From NCBI GenBank assembly GCA_030765065.1, contig CM060975.1:203840007-203904006 (forward strand): 64,000 nt of DNA, written 5' to 3'. A program made the position numbers and the translations under genes. Under the pieces are notes generated by a model. That model worked only from the letters and a program-made list of their open reading frames with translations, had not been told where the DNA came from and did not search any database. Positions 1 through 10,630 of this stretch are shown here, piece after piece (within the stretch, counting starts at the first letter, position 1; each line of letters begins with the position of its first letter). The stretch is from Deroplatys truncata. Its lineage: Eukaryota > Arthropoda > Insecta > Mantodea > Mantidae.

Positions 1-570
1 CAAATGTTTAAAAACTGGACGCTATAAACTGGTCTTAAAATTCCATACTGTTTCCTGCAATCGCGAAAAATAACTGAATGTTGAAAGGTCTATTAAAGAA
101 TGACGAAATAACGAACAATTAGAATCATTAATAACGATATCTGGGAAATGGTAGATTCACAAAGAAATTATCTGAAATAAATTGAGTGTCTTAAAGAGAT
201 CTACAGTTCTTGTGTAGTACGTTTTCAGCTATTGATAAACGTTTACTAGCTATACAAGTTTATACAAAATTCCTTACGAATGAAGAGAACTCGAGAAAAT
301 TCAACATACACAATTTATATTTTATGTAAATACAATGGTGTATTAATCAAAATCATTAGAGCCATTTTTTAGAAAATAAAAAAAAATTTTCCATGTAAAG
401 GGTAGTTTGGGGTGAGGGGATTTTGTTTAAAATCTTCGTGTCATATGTTTAGAAGGTACTGAAATTAAATACCGAGTTTGGTGTTTATTTCTGGTAAAAT
501 CTAGGCATCAAATTTTTTGTTTCGAAACATACTTCCCCTACTTACTATACGCAGCAGAGAAAGTAAAAAG
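1..570 (+). repeat. Family A interspersed repeat, cut by window start
   Basis: A copy of the most abundant repeat in the window, entering from the left edge. Landmarks shared with the other copies, in order: an ATATCTGGGAAATGG block near 140, a GAGATCTACA block near 200, the AATCAAAATCATTAGAGCC block near 345-362, CCATGTAAAGGGTAGTTTGG near 390-410, and the terminal CTTACTATACGCAGCAGAGAAAGT near 540-565. The (CA)n-bearing part between 480 and 510 is deleted here. It has no coding capacity. The 5' end lies outside the window. Confidence 0.8.
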
Positions 571-1475
571 GTGAAAAATTCAAAATGTGTGAAAAACACT
601 TTTTCTCATAAACTAATTAAAATTATGAGATGCCTGCACAAAAATTTCTTTGTTTGTATACAAAGCTCAAATTAGAAATTTGGGAACGATACAATAAACC
701 GTAGAATTCATATAGTAAAGTATCATTAATAAAAAATCAACAACGGTTTGACATAGCTCGTTAAAATTTTGTATCAATTTGTGTTTTATATTTCGAGTAT
801 ATGGTAAAAAATTCAAAGCAGTTAGTATAAAACATGGTATTTTTTTAATTTTCATAGATGCATCCCTTTAATTCTAAAACAAAAAAATTGATAAATTCAT
901 ACATATTTCTGAAACTATAAAGAAATTTAAAACAGAAACAAGACAATATTAAAATGTTTTATTAAAAATGACAGTGTCCAAAGCAAGCGGCAGCAGGAAA
1001 GAAACAACAGAAGCAAAGTCACACTCAAATGGCTTTATTTAATTCATATAATTTCTCAAACATTAGAAAATTGACACTAAAATGTTTTATTCTTTGAAGG
1101 TTAATACCCAGCAAATGTATACTTCGTGCCATATCACATATATGACATTCAAAATGTGACAAAAGTCCAAAAATGGATTATTAAGAAATAGGAATTTGAA
1201 GTTTGGAGGTGAAAGTAGAAATGTAAAGGCATAGAATCTTATCAATAAACCTTTCTTAGCCTTTGTTGGCAGCCTTGAAGAGTAGCTTTGTATAGATTAG
1301 TTCAGAAGTCCATTACTCAGCCGAATTTACGCAAGGTTGCACTGCGTCATTTCCTTGTTAATTGTGCTGTGGTAATGTTCAAACAGTGACACAACTTCAA
1401 GAATGAACGTTTTTAACATTTTGTAAATATTAGAGATTATGTAATAGTTTTGTAATGTTCTAATAGATGCAGGGT
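571..1475. other. A+T-rich spacer, nothing recognised
   Basis: About 0.9 kb of A+T-rich DNA. The only reading frame is a 62-codon one on the minus strand (667-855) with no recognisable motif and a composition expected by chance. No RNA gene, tandem array or transposon end was seen. Confidence 0.6.
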
Positions 1476-1479
1476 GTAG

Positions 1480-1905
1480 GATAGAATTATCGGAGGGGCA
1501 CACCTCGCCACTGCGGTCAACTATCTATTGGGCTACAACCTCTGGGAGTAGGGATGAAGTGAAGGAGCCGCAGGAGGTCGCAGTTCCGTAGGCAGATAGA
1601 ATCTTAGAGACATACGAAAGTCCCTAGCATTTCCAGTGCAAAACACCCCCCTCATGCTAGTAGACGCGGGGTCCCGCAAGAGGGACGAAACGGCCTTGCA
1701 GGCAGGCCAACGCGCCTTGTCGTTGCCGGGGAGAAATCTTTCCAAAGCGCATCAACCATGATATCTGATCATCACTGGACGCACTGCCTGAAAGATGAAA
1801 GGGAGAAAGATGAAATGACAGGAAATGAGGGTGGAATACACCACCCCAGCATTCGCCTAGGTTACCACAGGAAAACCACGAAAAACCCCACCGGGGATGC
1901 ACTGA
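1480..1905 (-). repeat. SINE type C, minus strand, head truncated
   Basis: Read on the minus strand this G+C-richer block contains the SINE body phrase GGTTTTCCTGTGGTAACC followed by GCGAATGCTGGGGTGGT (about 1840-1880), a motif common in insect tRNA SINEs. Its 3' half (about 1535-1700) aligns with the 3' half of the element at 57086-57790: both have a CTGGAAATG..TAGG.ACTT block, a GTATGTCTCT/GCACGTCTCT block and a final GGCTCCTTCACTTCAT-like stretch. The pol III head is missing or too diverged to see. The 70- and 92-codon minus-strand frames here are by-products of its higher G+C content. Confidence 0.65.
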
Positions 1906-1998
1906 TGAATGTAACCTTTTTTCTTTATAACCCATTGTGTTGTTTTATGAATTGAACGATAATGTATACCTTTCATAACTGTCTTCAAAGTTTCATTT

Positions 1999-2403
1999 GT
2001 GGCTTTTTGCACCTTTCAAACGCAGAGTGTATTTTATAAATTCAGCAATGATACCTATAGGTCAACTATCCGAGGAAGCACAAGAGCACGCAGCAAGGAT
2101 ATTAAAGATGCCGACAGCATCATACCAGAAGAAATTCCAGCCAAGAATACAATGAGTGATCTAAAACAATTTGCTGGTGTCGTCGGATGTTTTAATTTCG
2201 AGTTTACGAAAACCGTGTGTTCATCACTAGACTCCTTGGAAGAAGCACAAAAGTTTCTGTATGTGAGTGAAAGAACGTGCAAGGCTCCCTCTTGGGAGCA
2301 AGCATGGACGACGAGCAGCGGCATTCGTACTCCGAGGTGGAGAATGACAGTTCCTACGCTACATCTTTTTGAAGTAAGACCACTAAATAACAAACTATAT
2401 TAA
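1999..2403 (+). pseudogene. Broken fragment of a repeat-associated insect ORF
   Basis: A 134-codon frame is open here, but the family signal switches frames. Frame 3 from about 2050 reads IPIGQLSEEAQE, frame 1 continues ARSKDIK (about 2087), and another frame reads RQHHTRRNSSQEYNE before a stop. The order PIGQLSEEAQE-AR-K-K matches a short conserved protein I recall as recurring in insect genomes and usually annotated as uncharacterised. That recollection is weak. At least two frameshifts are needed, so it is not functional as it stands. A pyrimidine tract ending in CAG (about 2010-2027) could be an old splice acceptor. An alternative is a chance open frame. Confidence 0.3.
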
Positions 2404-2407
2404 TTAC

Positions 2408-2887
2408 TATATTAGGTATGGAAAGGTAGAATCAGACGACTGAAAAATTCAATGCCCTAGCCGGGATTTGAACCACGGATCTCCCGGTCTCCGTCCGGTT
2501 GCTCTAACCACTGAGCTACCATGGCAACATGCCGGTACGCCTTTAAATTCTCCAACTGATTCGCATTTTCTTGACCTAATAGTGGTTGTAACTATAAAGC
2601 CCGGGTCTTAAAGTACTTACAAAGAATGTAAGTCGCCATTGGGGTATGACATCTCAATACAATTTGAGATCTCCTTGTGGTTTACCGGGAAAAATGCGAA
2701 TCAGTTGGAGAATTTAATAGCGTACCGGCATATTGCCATGGTAGCTCAGTGGTTAGAGCAACCGGACGGAGACCGGGAGATCAGTGGTTCAAATCCCGGC
2801 TATGGCATTGAAGTCTGATTCTACCTTTCCAACCCTGTCCAACACACGGCTTGTGTAAAAGAACAATTAATTCCATATATTAGGTAT
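2408..2887. mobile_element. Palindromic tRNA-like element with 12-bp target duplication
   Basis: The element (2420-2875) is bounded by exact copies of TATATTAGGTAT at 2408-2419 and 2876-2887. It opens with GGAAAGGTAGAATCAG and a minus-strand tRNA-like unit (about 2454-2527), then switches near 2571 into an inverted, complete unit ending CTACCTTTCC at 2830. The plus-strand tRNA-like unit is at about 2738-2811: acceptor GCCATGG pairs with CTATGGC, the A box is TAGCTCAGTGGTTAGAGC and the B box GGTTCAAATCC. A 45-bp tail ending CAATTAATTCCA closes it. A single-unit relative lies at 16087-16366. The target-duplication length suits retroposition by a LINE. The anticodon loop and the missing long variable arm argue against a working tRNA gene. 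Confidence 0.75.
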
Positions 2888-3640
2888 ATTTACGCCTTGA
2901 TATATGTTTCATAGCTCTTAATATTAATTGTACCTGTTATTGAGATCAAACGTTCCATAAAAGTACCTTTGTCCCATTTGACTGCCATCTGGCCCACTGA
3001 GCATATATGGAAGGATTTTCTCCTTGCGGTTCAGGACTACCGGTAATTTTTATTCAGGGTTTTCTTACCTTGGCCTTCGGTAAGCTAATACCTAACTCGT
3101 TTTTTGACAGAGTCAATAGAAACATATTATGGAAAATGCTAGATGTGCAAGAATATTTACAACTCATTAAAACAATAAAATGCTTAACAAAATTAGTTTA
3201 AATATCTATGGAAATATTTACTGATCAAGGTGCTCGAGAAGGGTATAGTATATTACCTCCTGTTTTAATAACTGTATATTTTGAGAATCTAGTGAGAAAT
3301 CATAGGAAATAACTAGTGAATTCTTGTTTTAAAATATTGAAAGAGATATTTAAATGTATTTCTACTTGATAAAAATTTGAATATTCAAAACAATGAATCT
3401 ACCCTACAAATATCTATCTTTAGGCTTAATCAGAGATGTTCACTGATACATACAATAAGGAAATATCCACTGTAATAGCAAAATTAATGGCATTTCGAGA
3501 TAACAAATGTTCAAGAAGGAAAAGTAAAAATTACAACAGATCAGGCATTTAGGATATATAAGGAAATGTCTTTATTTTGACAGAGATCAGAAAACAAATT
3601 ATGCAATTAATATAGATTTGAAAACAATTACGCAGAGAAC
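2888..3640. other. A+T-rich spacer, nothing recognised
   Basis: About 0.75 kb with only a 64-codon frame (3007-3201, plus) lacking any recognisable motif. No repeat shared with the rest of the window was noticed. Confidence 0.5.
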
Positions 3641-3650
3641 AAAACTAAAA

Positions 3651-3955
3651 ACTGGCTCGCCCCATAGATCAGTCGGTAGAGCACCTGCCTGATACGCAAG
3701 GTCTCCCGTTTTAGATTCCCGGCTGGGGGGGGGATTTTTTTCAAGCCAAGATTATTCCTATCCTCCCCAGAGTCTGTATGAATGAGAGAGTAAATGTGCG
3801 TGTGATCTAACGTATAAAACCCAAAGAAAACACAGAAATACAATGACAACACCACTGCCGATAGGCAATATGTTCCAGAGGTAAAAGGCCGCCAGTACCA
3901 CTATTTCAGTCAAAGGTGGGGTAAAAATGGAACAATAACAACAACCTCAAAACTA
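3651..3955 (+). repeat. tRNA-derived SINE
   Basis: The head at 3658-3728 is tRNA-like: GCCCCATAGATCAGTCGG (A box, with GGTAGAGC following), a CCTGC/GCAAG anticodon stem with one mismatch, and a degenerate B box TTTTAGATTCCCGG, closed by CTGGGG. A G run and T run follow, then a roughly 200-bp body containing TGATCTAACGTATAAAACCC and ending near 3950 in an AACAATAACAACAACC tail. The T arm is too damaged for a functional tRNA. Confidence 0.6.
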
Positions 3956-4705
3956 AAATTTTACAGTCATGGCTGAGGAAGTGAACTCTGGACATTAAAT
4001 AAAAAACAAGAAAGTAAAATACCGGCCTCAAAAAGGAAATATTTGAAAGAAGTTAGAAGATGCATATAATTACGTCAAACATAAACTGAAGACATTCAGA
4101 AGAATTGCAGAGTTTTAATACGAACGACAAACTGAGATTAAGGATTGAATGTAACAGATAGATATGGTACCACAAACAATACTAGTGAAACAAATATTGA
4201 AATACAATCCGAAAAGGAAAACACCTGTGGGAGGGAAACCCAGAAAATCATGGCTGGATAATTCTTGAAGAGAGAATAGTTGAAATATAGAAGAATGTTA
4301 AAAGGTGATTATGCTACTCATGTTATTCATAAAAGCTTCCCCCAGAATAACCTCAGATTAATCAATATGGAGTTGGTTGTATGCACGCTATGAAACAACA
4401 CAGATGTTTATATCCCTTTTTGTTACTAATGAACACAAGCGAGAAATAACAAATATCGGATATACCTATTCATATATGATTTATGGCTGCTGTGACATAG
4501 TTCCAACTTGGGGAACATAAACATATACATAACAACGAATATTTAGAAAACAGCTAATGATACAAAAAGTTAGACATAAATTGTATATTTCAATAACACC
4601 ACAATTTTCCTGCAGAATGTTGTCTACACTTATGTTTTCCATTCATATAAATTAATTACAGATTCATAAAAATAAAACGTCAAACCATTCAGGGAAAATA
4701 AAGAG
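3956..4705. other. A+T-rich spacer, nothing recognised
   Basis: No reading frame above 60 codons and no repeat landmark was recognised. The segment is purine-biased in places (3980-4150). Confidence 0.5.
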
Positions 4706-4710
4706 TTACT

Positions 4711-5007
4711 TACATTTCTAATGTAAATATACCAAACATATTGCATTTTAATTAAAATCATTAGGACCATTTATTAGAAAATAAAGTAAAGAAATTGTAA
4801 ACAGTAGTTTGGGGGACGAGAATTTTCCTGAAACTCTTTGTCTGGCGCACGCACGCACGAACACACGCACCAATTTCGAAAAATGCTAATCTTTTAGTAG
4901 CGGGAAATTCAAAAGCATTTTATCGTTAAATTTCAATTTCATTCTTTTTCATGGATTGCAACATTATTTCCTCTACTTATCAAAATTAAGCGGCAGAGAA
5001 AGTAAAA
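4711..5007 (+). repeat. Family A repeat, 3' part only
   Basis: Starts at the ATTTTAATTAAAATCATTAGGACC block, continues through a GTAGTTTGGGGGACGAGAATTTTC block, a short CACGCACGCACGAACACACGC tract at the position where other copies carry (CA)n, and ends CGGCAGAGAAAGTAAAA at about 5007. The 5' two thirds are absent. Confidence 0.75.
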
Positions 5008-5087
5008 TTAGAAATGAATACGTAAACCAGATAATAGCCAGATAATTCTTTTGAATATAAAATTTGAAAACATATTAGTAAACATCT

Positions 5088-5726
5088 TATGCATTACATT
5101 CACATGATTGTTTTCTACGGTCTATGTTTTATTAGTAAGTATACAAAATATTCTTTGCGAAAACGTATTTCTGTATTAATTAAAATTCTATTCTCTTCGC
5201 ATTACATCGCGAGATAGAACTGAATATAAACAGGACTTTAAAAGAATGACAAAGTATTGAACATTCGAACCGTTAATAATAGATATCTTGGAAATGGCTG
5301 ATGGCAAACAAAAGTTATTTGAAATAAATTGTGTGTTGTAAAGAGATCTACATTTTTTGTGTAGTACGTTTTTGACGAGTTAGATAAGCTTATAAAAAGT
5401 TCATTCCGAATGAACAGACTTCATGGGCTATTCCCAGAAAATTGAAATATATTTATTTTAATCAAAACCGTTACAGCTATTTTTGAGAACATAAAAAAAA
5501 TCGGTGAATATTCCACGTAAAGGGTAGTTGCGGGGGATTTCTTGAAAATCTTCGTGTCGTATCTTTGGAAGATCATACTTTTCGTTTTTGATTTAAGCTG
5601 TTCACAGACACACACATGGGTGTTTTCTAAAAATAACGTTTTTGGATTCAGTGGCCTCAAAACATGCATTTCAGGTGAAATAGTGGAAATCAGTACCTTA
5701 TCTACGTACTATTTACGTGGTGGAGA
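5088..5726 (+). repeat. Family A repeat, internally deleted
   Basis: The 5' part is recognisable from GCATTACATTCACATGATTG (5092) and a GTCTATGTTTTATTAGTAAGTATAC block. It continues through AGATATCTTGGAAATGG (5281), the GATCTACATTTTTTGTGTAGTA block (5346) and the TTTTAATCAAAACCGTTACAGC block (5457). The 3' part has TCACAGACACACACATGG, AAAACATGCATTTCAGGTGAAA and a degenerate end near 5726. The 96-codon plus frame and 82-codon minus frame across it are repeat-derived and not genes. Confidence 0.75.
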
Positions 5727-6360
5727 ATGCAATATTCCCTCAGTTTCTAAAACCTTTACGAACTTGTATAGCCTCTATCGTCAGGAAAAACAGGGATTTT
5801 CAATGGCGAAAACAATAAGCAAAAACAATTGAGCGGGTCCTCCCCACACAGTCGCACAGATTTTCCTTCTCTACACAACAGCTGTGTGTTTTTTTTTTCC
5901 AGAAACTTAAACGTAGAAGTACATGAATTTTTGATAAATAATCTCAGATAACAGTTTTAAACAGTTGTAAGCATATATACCTATATAGTTGGAATTAACG
6001 TCAGTCGCAGCAATAAAACAGGAAACAGACTTGTGATTTAAGTGCATTTTTTCACAGAGGTTGCAGCCAGCAGCCGTATGCACATTTATTAATATTCCCG
6101 TTATGTTTTGACCGTGCTTAAGAACCTTCAACAGGGATTACATAGCCCTGGCATTTAAAGGTTTGAATATGCATAACGTTTTGCTTCCTTTTCCTGTACT
6201 CCTGGGCATTGTATCAAAACGTCACTTTAACCCTTTCTGGGATGATAAACGGCGCTGTACGCCAGAAGGCCATCTGATGAATGATTCCAGTGCATCGGAA
6301 GATGAACATTTAGAAGCTCTGAGCAGGATATGATATCCTCAGAGGTAGAAAATCTCTTTA
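5727..6360. other. Spacer with a possible piggyBac-type end
   Basis: Mostly unrecognised A+T-rich DNA. At 6228-6260 TTAA is followed directly by CCCTTTCTGGGATGATAAACGG. TTAA-CCCTTT is the form of many piggyBac termini, and the following codons (6290-6325) read acidic SASEDEHLEAL, as in piggyBac N-termini. No matching right end was found, so this stays a weak hint. Confidence 0.25.
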
Positions 6361-6364
6361 ATGT

Positions 6365-7136
6365 CTTTTTACTTTCTCCACTACGTATAGTAAGTAGGGG
6401 AAGTATTGTATTCCACCCAAAATTCTATATCGAGATTTCATCGGACCTACATGTTTTGAGGTGCCCTGAATCCAAATAAAGCATTTTTGGAAACATGTCC
6501 GTGTCTGTCTATCTGTGAACAGCATAATTCAAAAACGAAAAGTCGGATAATTTCCAAACTTGGATGCGACAAGAAGATTTTCAACAAAATCCCCCACACC
6601 CCAGCTTACGCTTTACATGGAACATTTTTTGAACATTCTGAGTTTCTCAAAAATGGCTCTAATATTTTGATTAAAATATCATATGTTTAAGATATTTTTA
6701 TGGCAAATGAAATCTATGTCTTGAATTTTCTGGGAATGTCCCGAAAAGCCCTCTTCATTCTGGCTTTCGCATAACTAGTAAACCATAAGAGATAGACAAA
6801 ATTTTACTACACAAAAGTGTAGATCTCATTATAACACAATTTATGTCATATACATTTTTGCTGTGGAGTTAACAATTTTCGGGATATTCCTTGTTATTTG
6901 TTTGAATTTTCCAATACTTGCAAGGAGAATGGAATGCTCCACATAGCAACCAGCTCTTAAAATATTTGACTATCGCTTAAAGCCTACCAATTCCCCTTGC
7001 ATCTACAAGAAAATTAGCAATAAGATTAACATCTCAATATCTCGATTAACATGAAGCATATGGAGAATAAGCGCTTGTAAAAATAGCTTGTATAAGAGTA
7101 GAGAAAGTCATGTGAGTGTAACACGTCAGATTTTTT
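6365..7136 (-). repeat. Family A repeat, near full length
   Basis: A nearly complete minus-strand copy. Its 3' end is at the left (TTTTTACTTTCTCCACTACG, 6366) and its 5' end at the right (GTAGAGAAAGTCATGTGAG then ACACGTCAGATTTTTT, 7096-7136). It preserves the TTGATTAAAATATCATATG block (6668), the GTAGATCTCATTATAACAC block (6820) and CTACAAGAAAATTAGCAATAAG (7001). It lacks a (CA)n tract and has no coding potential. It is one of the best copies for building a consensus. Confidence 0.85.
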
Positions 7137-7334
7137 CAATGGTAGTGGTCGAAGTAGAATACACTAAATAGGGCAAGTGGGAATAATAAAATGCTAAAAC
7201 AAATCATTTTGTTTATATTTTACTGATAAATCTTTTAAACGTTAACTTCATAATGAGGTTATTACACTTATGCTAAATGTGTCTCGAAGACTACTTAAAT
7301 GGTATAGACATGTATCTTGTATGTCAGAGGATAG

Positions 7335-8290
7335 TGAGACAGTATTTTTAACATTTAAATGATTTCAGTCTAATTATATAATATATAAATTCAATAACAG
7401 CCCTCCTTAAAGCAATATGTGTATGTAACAATATACAAAAAGTGTATATTACAGTCATGGTAAATGTTTATATTATTGTATACATGTGTAATAATGTTAT
7501 GTGAATGTATTACGTAATTTAATAATGTAGGAGCTGTGAGAATAATAGGTTAAAAGTTGCCAACAATGAGGGAACAATGAGGTAACTTGAGGTAATAATG
7601 AATTTGAAAGTTTAATAATGTTACTTTTGATTCTTGGAAGCAATAATGTAATTTTTGTGACAGTTTATAAAATAGCCAATCAACAACCAGAAAAAGCTTT
7701 AGTTAAATGAAGGTATTCTATTGGACTAGGATTAGGTAATCAGAAATTGAAATATAGCAAAATTTACAAATTCAGAAGTCAGTTGGTTGTAGACAGTATT
7801 CCTAACCGGATGCGAGACACGTCCTCGAGAAATTTAATACGTATTCGTGTGAGACGAAAATAGTTTTACGTGTTAAAAAGTGCAAGTAATTAATAAAAAA
7901 AATCTCAGCTCTCTCTCTCTCTATATCAGCGAAGTGTTAAATCAAGTCAAGCATTAATAAAAGGAGCTAAGTAAAATTATAATCTGTGTAAGCCTACATT
8001 CTTCAGTCGCACCAGAACCCTGCAAAGAGAAACATGTCTCTAACAATAATACTGACGCAGTCGAGGCAAACATAAATATATAATATTTAAAGAAACAGTC
8101 AAAATTACAAAGTTAATATTTTTAAACATTTTTTTAAACATTTTTGGGGCAAAGGCCACCGGAAAGTACATTTGGGGCGAAGGCTACCGGAAAGCCAGTA
8201 CTATACGTGCGGTTGCACGAACTTCAAGTCGGCTCCCAACAGTTGAAATATAATACAGCTACTTCAAATTGGCTTCCATACGTGGGGCTA
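7335..8290 (+). mobile_element. LTR-like repeat, copy 1
   Basis: About 0.95 kb that recurs at 26562-27477 (minus) and 37752-38678 (plus). All three copies start at TGAGACAGT.TTTTTAACA-like sequence. All contain GTAGGAGCTGTGAGAATAATAGG, TAGCCAATCAACAACCA and GAGGCAAACATAAATATA, then a TTGGGGC-AAGGC-ACCGG block. They end near a CCATACGTGGGGCTAAAA motif preceded by ATTGG (8266-8293). That last motif resembles a TGGCGCCCA-type primer binding site, which would put an LTR to its left, but an LTR identity is not proven. A CT microsatellite (about 7909-7922) lies inside. Confidence 0.5.
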
Positions 8291-8503
8291 AAACTATCTA
8301 CTTCAATAGAAAACCCAGACAATACTTGGAAGCAAATTCGGAAGGTGGAGGGCCAAAGGCTGCCCCATAAGTTATATCAAGAATACATTGAAAAATTTAC
8401 TAGAGAAAGGGCTGAAGCTATGAATGAAATGAAAGGAATGACGAGGGACCGAGTAGAACGGAAGAAATGGACCGAGGCTAGTTCTCCACGCTTAACAGCA
8501 TAA
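8144..8503 (+). CDS. Hypothetical ORF downstream of LTR-like repeat
   Basis: A 119-codon frame whose first half overlaps the end of the LTR-like repeat. The second half (residues about 60-119) is strongly hydrophilic and helical-looking, with TWKQIRKVEGQRLPHKLYQ and ERAEAMNEMKGMTRDRVERK, ending in a stop at 8501-8503. It sits just after the PBS-like motif, where a gag or other retroelement frame would start. A resemblance to the basic C-terminal tail of some non-LTR reverse transcriptases (D-R-x-W/K) is also possible. I do not recognise it confidently, and no other copy of the LTR-like repeat carries it. Confidence 0.3.
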   Translation: MGQRPPESTFGAKATGKPVLYVRLHELQVGSQQLKYNTATSNWLPYVGLKLSTSIENPDNTWKQIRKVEGQRLPHKLYQEYIEKFTRERAEAMNEMKGMTRDRVERKKWTEASSPRLTA

Positions 8504-8989
8504 AGGAGTTAGGGAAAGATGAAGAAAAAGGTAAATGTATTCCATTTTCGTTTCAAATATTTTAAAGTATTACTTGAAGTAGGTAAAAATTAAAATAAGA
8601 ACAAAATCATTAAAGTTCAATGCTGAATCACATTTTTCTGTAAACAAGACTTTTTGAGTTAAGAGATTTTTTTCACACTCTATGTTGGTATTGAAAGCCT
8701 TGCTAGTACTGTAAATATTTGCATACAGCATGTAAATATTACATATGCATATAGTATAGCTCACCAAAATGTTTACACAAAACCCATATGTATAATTTTC
8801 CCAAAATTGAGATTTCCTCTGCACATCTTTCATTTCCTCAGGAATGACTGAATTTAGAACATAGTTGCTTATATAATTTCGCAATTTTAACACAGATTAT
8901 TTTCACAAATTAATTAGAAGATTTTCCCACTGAAAATCTTGGCTACATTGTGTTAATAATTAAACAAATATGAAAAACAATATGAAGCT
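8504..8989. other. A+T-rich spacer
   Basis: No supported gene. The 107-codon minus-strand frame at 8570-8893 is composed largely of A+T-rich codons with no motif I can name. Confidence 0.45.
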
Positions 8990-9430
8990 CGGCATAATAC
9001 ATTATGAATGACTTTTGTGTAATTGGTAAACCGTAACAGGTACAAAAAGTTTTACTACACAAAAGATTTATATATCGTTAAACTACACAATTTATGTCTC
9101 CCTTTTTTATGGTGGCGTAAACTATTTCCGAGATATTATACTCATATGTTAGTGGTTTTAATTTCAAACACTTATATTTTTCCAAGTGATAAGTCGCCAT
9201 TCGCTTTTACTTGTGGTCATGCGAAGGACATGGAATTTCAAGGCCATTACATAATGATCCGATTTTTAAAAATCTAACTTTCACTTTAGCCTAGCATAAC
9301 CTTCTAATACCTCCAACGAAATGTGTAATGAAAGCTAATCTCAGAAGAATAAGCTCTTGTAAGAATTGTTTGTGCAGAGTAATGAGTAGAGAAAATCATG
9401 TGAATGCATCACATCAGCATTTTTTTAAAA
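8990..9430 (-). repeat. Family A repeat, 5' half
   Basis: A minus-strand copy carrying the TTGGTAAACCGTAACAGGTA block (9021), the TTTACTACACAAAAGA block (9049), a CAATTTATGTCTCC block, a TCATGCGAAGGACATGGAATT block (9218) and the 5' terminus GAGTAGAGAAAATCATGTG with CACATCAGCATTTTTT (9388-9427). The 3' half of the element is missing. Confidence 0.75.
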
Positions 9431-9902
9431 TTCAAATGGATTCAGGTTGTCAAAAGACGGTAAAAATTGAGAAGAAATGAAAGAATATAATAATAAATGG
9501 ATGCTCCCTCAAAAATGAGCATAATAATTCCGTAGTGTCAATCGAAATTTCAAAACGGGTAGGGGGTTGGAACTTAAATTGAACTAAACGCCTTTTTTAA
9601 ACTTTCCTCTCAATATTTAAAGTGACGTGTGCGCTTTTCCTAAAGTGAAATTAAATAATTTGATTCATTTGGACTGGGAGATTTTAAGATGAACGCCCTG
9701 TATCTTTACTGCCGTTTTCCTCCCATTTATATGCCACCCTTAAATTCTAAGGTCATATCAGCGGTTTTGCGTTTGGAACAACTGTTCATTGGCAATGGTG
9801 ATCACTCGTTCACTAGGTAAATCTTTGGGTTTTCTATTTAAACATTAATTTCTCTACGTTGATATTGTAATGAAAAGAAGCTAGAAACAGTGATGTGTAT
9901 TG
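9431..9902. other. Spacer, nothing recognised
   Basis: About 0.47 kb between a family A copy and the Penelope fragment. No reading frame, RNA motif or shared repeat was recognised. Confidence 0.5.
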
Positions 9903-9995
9903 AATTTATTTAAAGGTGAGTCGGAATTGTTACACTAACATCACTTAAGTGATACCAGTTAGAATACCAGTATATAGAAGACACAGCAATACATA

Positions 9996-10627
9996 ATGGG
10001 TACAACAAAGCAACTATTGACAAAAAAAATTGCAAACTTCAAACGACAGATGCACATCAGAAACACAACAAATCTCAGCCATCAAGATAAAGAGCTAAAG
10101 TTCAAGAAATTCACATACCACCCAGGAACATTTCACAAATTTAAGAAGATTTTCATGAAACATAACATCAGCCTAGCTCCACAGAACAAATTTAACATAG
10201 AGAAATTACTTTGTAACAAGTTAAAAGACCCCATTCCACAAGACAAAAAAGCTGTAATCTATAAAATCAATTGTTCAGATTGTAATAAAGTATACATAGG
10301 TAAGACAAAAAGAAACTTAGAAACTAGGCTAAAGGTGCACATGAAATGTATTAAATACAAACAAATGGACAAATCTGCAGTTTCACACCATTTTTGGATC
10401 CTAATCACAACATCAAACCCAATATTACATTAGTCAAACCAGCCAAATTTGCAGCCGAATTAGATGCATGGGAGAAGATCACCATTCTAAAACAGAACAC
10501 ACATCTAATGAATTTTGATTTGCCGCCACCAAATCCTCTCTGGAAGTACATTTCTCCACCACAAGATGCCACCACAGGATCCAGTCCAAAAAACGGAAAC
10601 ACCAACAACACGGGCCAGTCGAATTAA
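9996..10627 (+). pseudogene. Penelope C-terminal GIY-YIG endonuclease, frameshifted
   Basis: The C-terminal part of a Penelope-like polyprotein, the endonuclease that nicks the target for reverse transcription. The first frame (9996-10433) has AVIYKINCSDCNKVYIGKT (GIY-like VIY, then YIG, with the paired cysteines typical of Penelope), followed by KRNLETRLKVHMK with the conserved arginine, and DKSAVSHHFW. One base is missing near 10396. After it the correct frame is the second one (10394-10627), giving DPNHNIKPNITLVKPA, ELDAWEKITI and LMNFDLPPPNPLW. That last block is the usual end of these proteins. The reverse transcriptase domain is absent. The initiator at 9996 is not the native start. Confidence 0.85.
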
Positions 10628-10630
10628 CTT

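Noticed and set aside
2738..2811. Possible functional tRNA gene
   Set aside because: The acceptor and pol III boxes look good, but the anticodon loop lacks T33, the would-be GGA anticodon needs a Ser-type long variable arm that is absent, and the unit recurs inside a mobile element with target duplications.
3658..3728. Possible tRNA-Ile-like gene
   Set aside because: The anticodon stem has a mismatch and the T arm is malformed. It is followed by a SINE body and tail.
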